Part shown: positions 1 to 5,108 of the stretch, one piece after another
Layout: the number at the start of each line of letters is the position of its first letter
How positions within the stretch are numbered: the stretch's first letter is position 1
Assembly: GCA_018333405.1 (NCBI GenBank)
Contig: JAGXSR010000036.1
Coordinates: 1 to 5,108, forward strand
From: Dethiobacter sp.
GTDB lineage: Bacteria; Bacillota; Dethiobacteria; DTU022
DNA: 5,108 bases
Reading direction: 5' to 3'
Made by a program: the position numbers and the translations under genes
Notes under the pieces: generated by a model
Databases searched by the model: none
What the model saw: only the letters and a program-made list of their open reading frames with translations
Told to the model about the DNA's origin: nothing

Positions 1-6
1 CGGGAT

Positions 7-1056
7 ATGGACTATCGACAGGCCGGTGTGGATATTGAGGCGGGCGAAGCGGCGGTGGAGCGGATAAAAGATTTGGCCCGTTCTACCGCGCGTCCGGAGG
101 TTTTGGGCGGTTTGGGCGGGTTTGCCGGGCTTTTTGCCCTGAACGCGTCTGATTATCGTGAACCGGTCTTAGTCGCCGGATGCGACGGGGTAGGCACCAA
201 ATTAAAACTGGCTTTTGCTACAGGCCGCCATCATACCGTGGGTATTGACTGTGTGGCTATGTGTGTCAATGATATCCTGGCGCAGGGAGCAGAACCTCTT
301 TTCTTTTTGGATTATCTGGCTGTGGGCAGACTGGATCCGGAGCAAGCCGGGCAAGTAGTGGCCGGCATGGCGGACGGATGCCGTCAGGCCGGTTGTGCGC
401 TGTTAGGGGGAGAGATGGCGGAAATGCCCGGCTTCTACCTGCCGGGTGAATACGATATCGCCGGTTTTGCCGTGGGTGTGGCCGAGCGCAATAGGCTCAT
501 CGACGGCTCGAAAATTGCAGCCGGTGATCTTCTGATCGGATTGGCTTCCAGCGGCCTGCACAGCAACGGCTATTCCCTGGTCAGAAAAGTGCTCCTGGAG
601 CAGGCGGGGATGAGTCTGGATCGAACACCACCTGGGTTATCTGTCACTTTGGCTGATGAATTGCTGAAACCGACCCGCATTTATGTCCGGGCAATCCTGC
701 CTCTGTTGAAACGGTATACAATCAGGGGCGCCGCCCATATAACCGGGGGTGGTTTGCCGGGCAATCTGCCCCGGATCTTACCGGAAGGAATGCAAGCGGT
801 GATTTGGGAAGGATCCTGGCCCGTTCCGCCTGTCTTCAACCTGATCCGGGATCTTGGTCCGGTGCGCTTAGAAGAGATGTTCCGCACCTTTAACATGGGC
901 GTCGGCTTCGTTCTGGTGGCGCCACCGGCACAAGCGGAAGAGATTATCGCCGAACTGGCCAAAGCTCATCTCCCGGCCTGGCCAATCGGGGAGGTCGAGG
1001 CAGGGGAACAGCGATTCAGATCAGTGCCGGCCGATTCGGCCCGGGATCGGGATTAA
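7..1056 (+). CDS. purM: Phosphoribosylformylglycinamidine cyclo-ligase (AIR synthase)
   Basis: PurM converts formylglycinamidine ribonucleotide (FGAM) to aminoimidazole ribonucleotide (AIR) using ATP, the fifth step of de novo purine synthesis in the cytoplasm. The 349-residue product is full length for the family and recognisable throughout. It has the N-terminal signature YRQAGVDIEAG (residues 3-13), the DGVGTKLKLA loop (60-69), the MCVNDILAQGAEPLFFLDY block (85-103), GGEMAEMPGFY (134-144), SSGLHSNGYSLVRK (181-194), the AHITGGGLPGNLPR glycine-rich segment (243-256) and FNMGVGF near the C-terminal domain core (295-301). These cover both the N-terminal AIRS domain and the C-terminal AIRS_C domain. 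The ATG is chosen because the family normally begins a few residues before the YRxAGVD signature. Its ribosome binding site lies outside the window. The usual purN partner does not follow; a peptidase gene begins 38 bases downstream. The short tail after residue 335 is not conserved. Identification is secure. Confidence 0.97.
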   Translation: MDYRQAGVDIEAGEAAVERIKDLARSTARPEVLGGLGGFAGLFALNASDYREPVLVAGCDGVGTKLKLAFATGRHHTVGIDCVAMCVNDILAQGAEPLFFLDYLAVGRLDPEQAGQVVAGMADGCRQAGCALLGGEMAEMPGFYLPGEYDIAGFAVGVAERNRLIDGSKIAAGDLLIGLASSGLHSNGYSLVRKVLLEQAGMSLDRTPPGLSVTLADELLKPTRIYVRAILPLLKRYTIRGAAHITGGGLPGNLPRILPEGMQAVIWEGSWPVPPVFNLIRDLGPVRLEEMFRTFNMGVGFVLVAPPAQAEEIIAELAKAHLPAWPIGEVEAGEQRFRSVPADSARDRD

Positions 1057-1094
1057 AGCCGGAGTCCGACCCGACATCTACTTTCTGACGGGGG

Positions 1095-3278
1095 TTGTCT
1101 GAGATCGAAAAAGAGAATACGTTTGGAGCAGAACATTTACCGATCAGTGTTCCGGCGGCGGGATATGACGCCCTGGAGGGGACGCTGATCCGGACGGATA
1201 AATTTTCACCCTGGGATCGGCCGGCGCCGGCGGAAGGGCCTTTTCGCTGCGCAGCAGATGGCGGATATGCTCTTGCGGTGGCCCGGCGGCTGACCGGTTA
1301 CCGCAACAACGGCCAGGGCTTTCGTATGGCGGGGAGCGCTGCAAACCGGCAGGCGGCCCTGTATCTGCATGATGAAATGACTAAAATCGGCATACCTGCG
1401 GTTACCCTGGAGGAATTTCCAGTTTACGGATGGAGCTTCCGGGAGGCTTCCCTGTCTGTAGAGGACACTTTGTTTTCAGCGATCCCCTATGTTTCCACCC
1501 CGTCTACCGATCCCGAAGGGATTGACGCTCCTTTGGTCTATGTGGGCAACGGAACCAGCGCCTGTTACCAGGGGCTTTCTGTGCGGGATAAAATAGTCCT
1601 GATCGGCCTGGATTACCGAAAACTGCCCTGGCCTTCCCTGGCGGCGCTGCAGGCTGAACAATTCGGAGCGGCCGCTGCGGTTATATTTAACTTAAATACT
1701 TACGGTCAGGGTAACAGCGGCACAGCCCTGACCCAGCAGGATTGGAGCAATCACGCCCCGTCTATTCCGGTGATCAACGTTTCGCCAAACTGCGGGTTAA
1801 CCTTGGCTAAAGCGGCCGCTTCCGGCCGGCTGCCGGCGAAATTGCGATCGTTGACCGAACATGACCCTGCCGCCCGGGCTTGCAACGTAATCGGGTCGAT
1901 ACCGGGCCATTTTTTTCCGGACGAATATATTATTATGAGCGCTCACTACGACAGTTATTTCCAGGGTTTTCAGGATGATGCCTTGGGTGTGGGTGTGGCC
2001 ATGGCTGTGCTGAAGGGGATCCAGGATAGCGGCTATCGCCCCCAGCGCACACTTGTCCTGGTCCTGGTAGATGCAGAAGAATTTGGGGTGAAGGGGGCTT
2101 GGGACGACTGGCTGACCGGATCCTGGAATCTCTTAAAAGAGCGGCAAGGGTGGTCCGGCCGCACTGTGGCGGCCATCAACCTGGAGCTGATGGCTTACCG
2201 CCATAGCCGCACAATCGGGACCCGGGCCAATGACGAACTGGTCACCTTTCTGGGTTCTTATTGCGCCGGATACAGCATTGATCCTGAGGCGTTTGCTGAT
2301 CCGGAAATTGATATCTACCGGGGAGTGACTTCCTGGACGGATGAATGGTCGTACAGCTATCACGGAATACCGACCATCGGCACGAAATCAGATCCGGAGA
2401 TGATCGAACGCTATTATCATACCCAGTTCGACACGGAAGCTTTGGTCTGTCCCCGGAAAGTTGATGAAATGCCACGCTTTTACGGTGGTCTGCTTATACG
2501 TCTGGACAGCTCTCTTTACCACCCCTACGACTTATCCGTCCGGGCCGGAGAATACACATCTGCTCTCCGGTTACAAGATCTGTCGGCATGCGGCATCTCA
2601 GCGGATGAAGCGGCGGATGAAGCGGCCTCCTTGGCCCGGGAAGCGCGTGCCCGGCTTAGCCGGATCCTGGCCGGGGAAGAGGAATACCGAAGACTTCTGG
2701 AAGGCGCCGGGAAGAGCAGCGCCTTGTCTTCGCTGCGTCGAAAAGCTAAGGCGATCAACGAAGAGCACAGGTCGATCATCAAAGAGGTCATGGCTGAAAC
2801 ACAATATTTAGGATCTGCCTACCCGGAAGCGGTGGTACCCCGGGCTGTTCATTACCAACATGATTATCTGGCGCTGTGCCGCTTGGAAAATCTGCTCTCT
2901 GCCGGCCGGATCCGGGAAGCCGGGGAACTGATTGTGCACCCGGAAGAAGGGATTCAGGGGCTTTACTATGCCCGGGAGATGACAAGAGAACTTTTCCGCG
3001 ATCATTTTATTCTAGGCTTCTTCCGGGAGGAAAGCTGCGCTCCGGCAAGCTGGACCAGCGGACGGGTGCTTGAATACCATGATCTCTGGGCAGCGGCCAT
3101 GGAGCTTTTATCGGAAAAACCGGCAGCCGGTTCATGGCAGCCGCTTTTGGATAGTCTGGCTGCGGCCAGAGCACGGGCAAAAAATAATCTCCGACAGGCA
3201 TTGGCTGATGATGCGGCCCTTTGGCGCCGGGTCAGGCAGCTTGTAAACGCCGCCGCCCCGGTTTGGCCAGCCGAATAA
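1095..3278 (+). CDS. M28-family zinc peptidase with PA domain and long helical C-terminus
   Basis: This is a predicted cytoplasmic metallo-aminopeptidase or carboxypeptidase of the M28 family, in a layout resembling glutamate carboxypeptidase II/transferrin receptor: an N-terminal part of the peptidase fold (about residues 55-118), a PA-like insert (about 119-245, with VRDKIVLIGLDY and FGAAAAVIFN), the catalytic core (about 265-470) and a helical C-terminal region (about 480-727). Expected zinc ligands and catalytic residues are visible: His284 in SAHYDS, Asp294 in QDDALG, the catalytic/ligand pair Glu328-Glu329 in DAEEFG, Glu364 in INLELM, and His442 in YYHTQFDT. Glu364 stands where many M28 enzymes have Asp. 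No signal peptide or membrane segment is seen. The start is uncertain: TTG at 1095 is the first possible start after an in-frame TGA at 1086-1088, but the only G-rich tract (1090-1094) touches it, which is poor Shine-Dalgarno spacing. The next usual in-frame starts (GTG 1278, ATG 1326) would cut into the fold. Substrate is unknown. An inactive or non-peptidase member is possible but less likely, because the metal site is kept. Confidence 0.85.
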   Translation: MSEIEKENTFGAEHLPISVPAAGYDALEGTLIRTDKFSPWDRPAPAEGPFRCAADGGYALAVARRLTGYRNNGQGFRMAGSAANRQAALYLHDEMTKIGIPAVTLEEFPVYGWSFREASLSVEDTLFSAIPYVSTPSTDPEGIDAPLVYVGNGTSACYQGLSVRDKIVLIGLDYRKLPWPSLAALQAEQFGAAAAVIFNLNTYGQGNSGTALTQQDWSNHAPSIPVINVSPNCGLTLAKAAASGRLPAKLRSLTEHDPAARACNVIGSIPGHFFPDEYIIMSAHYDSYFQGFQDDALGVGVAMAVLKGIQDSGYRPQRTLVLVLVDAEEFGVKGAWDDWLTGSWNLLKERQGWSGRTVAAINLELMAYRHSRTIGTRANDELVTFLGSYCAGYSIDPEAFADPEIDIYRGVTSWTDEWSYSYHGIPTIGTKSDPEMIERYYHTQFDTEALVCPRKVDEMPRFYGGLLIRLDSSLYHPYDLSVRAGEYTSALRLQDLSACGISADEAADEAASLAREARARLSRILAGEEEYRRLLEGAGKSSALSSLRRKAKAINEEHRSIIKEVMAETQYLGSAYPEAVVPRAVHYQHDYLALCRLENLLSAGRIREAGELIVHPEEGIQGLYYAREMTRELFRDHFILGFFREESCAPASWTSGRVLEYHDLWAAAMELLSEKPAAGSWQPLLDSLAAARARAKNNLRQALADDAALWRRVRQLVNAAAPVWPAE
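2601..2624 (+). repeat. Perfect 12-bp tandem duplication inside the peptidase gene
   Basis: The unit GCGGATGAAGCG occurs twice back to back in frame, encoding ADEA-ADEA at residues 503-510 of the M28 peptidase. It lies where the catalytic part gives way to the charged, probably helical C-terminal region. The size keeps the reading frame, so it looks like a replication-slippage duplication tolerated in a linker or helix. Confidence 0.8.
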
Positions 3279-3279
3279 T

Positions 3280-3306
3280 AATCTAAAATGCCGGCGCGAG
3301 ATTTTT
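3280..3306 (+). terminator. Weak terminator-like hairpin after the peptidase gene
   Basis: Just after the TAA stop, AATCT (3280-3284) can pair with AGATT (3299-3303), and a run of T (3302-3306) overlaps the right arm. The stem is short and AT-rich with a 14-base loop that contains the self-complementary GCCGGC, so this is a poor candidate. It would fit the idea that proS has its own promoter. A folding-energy calculation would decide; the call is tentative. Confidence 0.25.
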
Positions 3307-3322
3307 AAAAACATTGGCCTTG

Positions 3323-3331
3323 TGATAGAAT
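3323..3331 (+). promoter_or_regulatory. Candidate extended -10 promoter for proS
   Basis: TGATAGAAT (extended TG at 3323-3324, -10 hexamer TAGAAT at 3326-3331) differs from the TATAAT consensus at one position and lies in an AT-rich stretch unlike the surrounding coding DNA. A T-rich -35 region (TTTTTA around 3302-3307) sits about 18 bases upstream but matches TTGACA poorly. An extended -10 can compensate for a weak -35. Transcription would begin near 3338, giving a leader of about 40 bases, too short for a T-box or other long riboswitch. No operator is visible. Confidence 0.5.
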
Positions 3332-3361
3332 AAGGTAATTATTTAAAGCTAAACAAGTTCT

Positions 3362-3371
3362 GAAAGGGTGA
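3362..3371 (+). promoter_or_regulatory. Ribosome binding site deciding the proS start
   Basis: GAAAGGGTGA is a good purine-rich Shine-Dalgarno resembling the Firmicute AAAGGAGGTGA. The GTG at 3368 lies inside it and so is an unlikely start. The in-frame TTG at 3377 lies about eight bases past the AGGG core and is well placed. This favours a 490-residue ProS starting at TTG over a 493-residue form. Confidence 0.6.
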
Positions 3372-3376
3372 AAGTT

Positions 3377-4849
3377 TTGGAACAACAATCCGGTCGAGAG
3401 CCCCAGGCTGAATCAAAAGAATTTGTCAAAGAAATTACACCGCAGGCGGTGGACTACTCACAGTGGTACATAGATGTGATCACTAAAACCGAAATGATGG
3501 ATTACGCCCCGGTCAAAGGCTTCATGGCCATCCGCCCCTTCGGTTTTGCCATCTGGGAGAAGATACAGGAGCTGTTGGGCGGCCGGATTAAAGAAACAGG
3601 TCATGAAAATGCCTACTTTCCCCTGTTAATCCCGCAGGAGCTTTTGCAAAAAGAAGCGGAGCATGTGCAGGGATTTGCGCCTGAGGTGGCCTGGGTCACT
3701 AAAGGCGGCAGCGAGGTTCTGGCTGAGCCGCTGGTGGTGCGGCCCACCTCCGAGGCGATTATCTGCGATTTTTACTCCCGGTGGATCCAATCCTGGCGCG
3801 ACCTGCCCGTGCTGATTAACCAGTGGTGCAATGTGGTGCGCTGGGAAAAATCGACCCGCCCATTTTTGCGCACATCGGAATTTTTATGGCAGGAAGGGCA
3901 TACCTGCCACCGTACCGAGGAAGAAGCGGAAGAAGAAACGCTGAAGATGCTCGGAGTGTACCAGGATTTTTTAGAAAAGGATATGGCTATCCCGGTTGTC
4001 GCGGGGCGAAAAAGCAACCGGGAAAAATTCGCCGGCGCGCTGCGCACCTATGCCGTGGAAGCACTGATGAGCGACGGCCGCGCTCTCCAGGCCGGCACCT
4101 CTCATAATCTGGGCCAGCATTTCGCGAAAGTGTTTAATATCACTTTCATGGACCAGGACGATCAGCTAAAATATGTCTGGCAGACCTCCTGGGGAGCCTC
4201 CACCCGCATGATCGGCGCGCTGATCATGGTGCACGGAGACGATCGCGGCCTGAGATTGCCGCCGCGTATGGCTTCGATTCAGGCGGTCATTGTGCCGATT
4301 CTTTCTAAAAAAGCGCGGGAAAAAGTGTTGGAAGCCTCCAGGGCGCTGGCGGAGCTGTTGAAAGGTTGCCTGCGCCTGAAGCTGGATGACCGGGAAGAAT
4401 ACTCGCCCGGCTGGAAATATAACGAATGGGAGATGAAAGGGATCCCGGTACGCATTGAACTTGGCCCCCGCGACCTGGAGAAAAATCAGGCGATCCTGGT
4501 GCGCCGCGATACCGGGGTTAAGGAAGCTGTATCTTTAGACGATCTGCCCCACCGCTTGCCCTTAATGCTGGAAGAGATCCAGCAGAATATGTATCGGCAG
4601 GCTTTAAATTTTCGCGAAGCAAACACCCGTACGGGGTCCGACTATAGCCACTTTACAGAGATTATGGACAACGAGAAGGGGTTCTATGTAGCTTCCTGGT
4701 GCGGCAAAGACGAGTGCGAACTTAAAGCTAAAAACGACACCAAAGCCACTATTCGCTGTATCCCTTTTCAGACTGAGCTGAAATATAAAACCTGCTTGAT
4801 CTGCGGGGAAAAAGCCGCTGAAACCGTATATTTCGCCCGGGCGTATTAA
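3377..4849 (+). CDS. proS: Prolyl-tRNA synthetase, archaeal/eukaryote-like type without editing domain
   Basis: ProS charges tRNA-Pro with proline using ATP in the cytoplasm and is a class II synthetase. Positions here count from the GTG at 3368; the preferred TTG start is three codons later. Visible class II and ProRS elements are HENAYFPLLIP (79-89, motif 1 region), the proline-binding RPTSEA loop (125-130), motif 2 RWEKSTRPFLRTSEFLWQEG (158-177), the tRNA/substrate segment LQAGTSHNLGQHF (240-252) and motif 3 GASTRMIGALIMVHGDDRGL (276-295). The anticodon-binding domain follows (about 300-410). A C-terminal zinc module has Cys445, Cys450, Cys476 and Cys479, and the protein ends in Tyr, as in archaeal-type ProRS where the terminal carboxylate reaches the active site. 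The large editing insertion of the common bacterial ProRS between motifs 2 and 3 is absent, and about 490 residues is the normal length for this type. It probably has its own promoter. Mis-charged tRNA would need a separate trans-editing protein, not present here. Confidence 0.96.
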   Translation: MEQQSGREPQAESKEFVKEITPQAVDYSQWYIDVITKTEMMDYAPVKGFMAIRPFGFAIWEKIQELLGGRIKETGHENAYFPLLIPQELLQKEAEHVQGFAPEVAWVTKGGSEVLAEPLVVRPTSEAIICDFYSRWIQSWRDLPVLINQWCNVVRWEKSTRPFLRTSEFLWQEGHTCHRTEEEAEEETLKMLGVYQDFLEKDMAIPVVAGRKSNREKFAGALRTYAVEALMSDGRALQAGTSHNLGQHFAKVFNITFMDQDDQLKYVWQTSWGASTRMIGALIMVHGDDRGLRLPPRMASIQAVIVPILSKKAREKVLEASRALAELLKGCLRLKLDDREEYSPGWKYNEWEMKGIPVRIELGPRDLEKNQAILVRRDTGVKEAVSLDDLPHRLPLMLEEIQQNMYRQALNFREANTRTGSDYSHFTEIMDNEKGFYVASWCGKDECELKAKNDTKATIRCIPFQTELKYKTCLICGEKAAETVYFARAY

Positions 4850-4900
4850 GAAGAGGAACAGGCCTTATTGGGTATAATCCCGAACGATGTGCGGCCCCGT

Positions 4901-4923
4901 AGGGGCGACCCGGTGGGTCGCCC
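4901..4923 (+). repeat. REP-like palindromic repeat, left copy
   Basis: The core is a perfect 9-bp stem, GGGCGACCC (4903-4911) and GGGTCGCCC (4915-4923), with a GGT loop. The loop sequence gives the repeat an orientation: the right copy reads ACC on the + strand, so it is inverted. No T-run follows, so it is not a standard intrinsic terminator, although a stem this strong could still affect the 3' end of the proS mRNA. The sequence style matches the GTAGGGGCGACC repeats I recall as dispersed in many bacterial genomes. Confidence 0.8.
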
Positions 4924-4938
4924 TTGCCATTGGTTCGG

Positions 4939-5066
4939 TCATCTGTTCCATGCGTTTTCCGGTTCGGGGGTTACCGCCTGTGGATTATCGCGGTCCATTG
5001 CCCACCGGGCCGGGTTGTCGCGGATATATTGCCGGATCCGGTTCATACGCGGTCGAATCCCGTGGC
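4939..5066 (-). pseudogene. C-terminal remnant of a REP-associated (IS200-like, Y1) transposase
   Basis: Read on the minus strand, this frame ends at TGA (4939-4941) and encodes RIRQYIRDNPARW followed by AMDRDNP and a Pro/Glu-rich tail ending AWNR. The IRxYIxxNPxRW pattern is characteristic of the C-terminal end of RAYT/TnpA-REP proteins (COG1943, Y1_Tnp superfamily), single-strand DNA transposases with an HUH motif and a catalytic Tyr. Only about 40 residues are transposase-like. Upstream the frame stays open to the window edge but reads through the GGGCGACCC repeats (Gly/Pro/Arg-rich), so the HUH motif and the usual aromatic segment before the HxIR residues are missing. It therefore cannot encode a working transposase within this window. 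A complete gene broken by a repeat insertion, with its 5' part beyond the edge, remains possible. Confidence 0.65.
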
Positions 5067-5100
5067 ATGGGCGACCCCGCGGGATGGGCGACCCACCGGG
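5067..5100 (+). repeat. 17-bp tandem pair overlapping the right repeat
   Basis: ATGGGCGACCCCGCGGG (5067-5083) is followed directly by ATGGGCGACCCACCGGG (5084-5100); the two differ at two positions. The second unit is most of the right palindrome, so the first looks like a partial, diverged extra copy of one palindrome arm added at the junction with the transposase remnant. Confidence 0.7.
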
Positions 5101-5108
5101 TCGCCCCT
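5086..5108 (-). repeat. REP-like palindromic repeat, right inverted copy
   Basis: This is the exact reverse complement of the left copy across all 23 bases, with stem arms GGGCGACCC (5086-5094) and GGGTCGCCC (5098-5106) and an ACC loop. It ends at the last base of the window, so any sequence that continues the repeat is not visible. Confidence 0.8.

Larger units (their letters stand above)
4901..5108. mobile_element. Small repeat-bounded element carrying a transposase remnant
   Basis: Two identical 23-bp sequences in opposite orientation (4901-4923 and 5086-5108) bound 162 bp that hold the 3' end of a RAYT-like transposase gene on the minus strand. REP-associated tyrosine transposases are known to act with short palindromic repeats of this sort, so the arrangement looks like a decayed or non-autonomous member of such a family. 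The outer right edge coincides with the window end, so the true right limit may lie beyond it. No target-site duplication could be identified. It sits 51 bases after the proS stop and does not disturb a gene seen here. Confidence 0.6.

Noticed and set aside
681..962. 93-codon minus-strand open frame opposite purM
   Set aside because: It lies opposite conserved PurM motifs and has a low-complexity basic composition; it is a shadow of the GC-rich coding strand.
2461..2811. 116-codon + strand open frame inside the peptidase gene
   Set aside because: It overlaps the M28 gene in another frame, its translation has no family motif, and the M28 frame is well supported through the region.
3363..3371. 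AAAGGGTGA as a possible T-box (AGGGTGG) for proS control
   Set aside because: The rest of the T-box consensus, the specifier stem-loop and room for a leader are absent; the stretch is explained as the ribosome binding site.
3772..4107. Overlapping open frames on both strands within proS
   Set aside because: They coincide with ProRS motif 2 and following conserved sequence in the true frame and have no recognisable content.
4873..4878. Perfect TATAAT after proS as a promoter
   Set aside because: No TTGACA-like -35 or extended TG is present at proper spacing, and no + strand gene follows before the repeats.
4901..4923. GGGCGACCC hairpin as the intrinsic terminator of proS
   Set aside because: The stem is strong but no T-run follows, and an identical inverted copy occurs 162 bp away, so it is better explained as a dispersed REP-like repeat.
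4901..5108. CRISPR array
   Set aside because: The repeats are palindromic, in inverted orientation and irregularly spaced, and the intervening DNA encodes a transposase end rather than short spacers.

Overview
The window carries three complete genes on the + strand, followed by a short mobile-element-derived tail. The order is purM (AIR synthase, de novo purine synthesis), a 727-codon M28-type zinc peptidase with a protease-associated (PA) insert, and proS (prolyl-tRNA synthetase of the archaeal/eukaryote-like type that lacks the editing insertion). No rRNA, tRNA or CRISPR array was seen.

The sequence is moderately GC-rich and bacterial in style, with short intergenic gaps and likely TTG/GTG starts. 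An archaeal-type ProS with a C-terminal zinc module beside a bacterial PurM, together with a TAGAAT-type -10 box and a purine-rich Shine-Dalgarno, suggests a Firmicute, possibly of the Desulfotomaculum/Pelotomaculum kind. This assignment is inference from gene style, not from a marker comparison.

Region by region: 7-1056 is purM, and the window opens only six bases before its start. A gap of 38 bases leads to the M28 peptidase (1095-3278), which probably starts at TTG and has no obvious well-spaced ribosome binding site. It may be translated from the purM transcript. The peptidase keeps the M28 metal centre, with Glu where many M28 enzymes have Asp at one ligand, and it ends in a helical domain of about 250 residues that I do not recognise. 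A gap of about 98 bases (3279-3376) holds a weak terminator-like hairpin, an extended -10 promoter candidate and a clear Shine-Dalgarno, so proS (3377-4849) is probably transcribed separately.

The last 259 bases hold no intact gene. They contain two perfect 23-bp copies of a palindromic GGGCGACCC unit in inverted orientation (4901-4923 and 5086-5108), enclosing on the minus strand the C-terminal end of a REP-associated (RAYT, IS200-like, Y1 family) transposase. This is the most unusual part of the window: a decayed transposase end, or a small non-autonomous element, framed by its own repeats. The window stops exactly at the outer edge of the second repeat copy.

The three genes do not form an evident pathway. 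PurM and ProS are housekeeping enzymes of purine and protein synthesis. The peptidase could supply amino acids, but that is speculation. I see no convincing new multi-gene system here.
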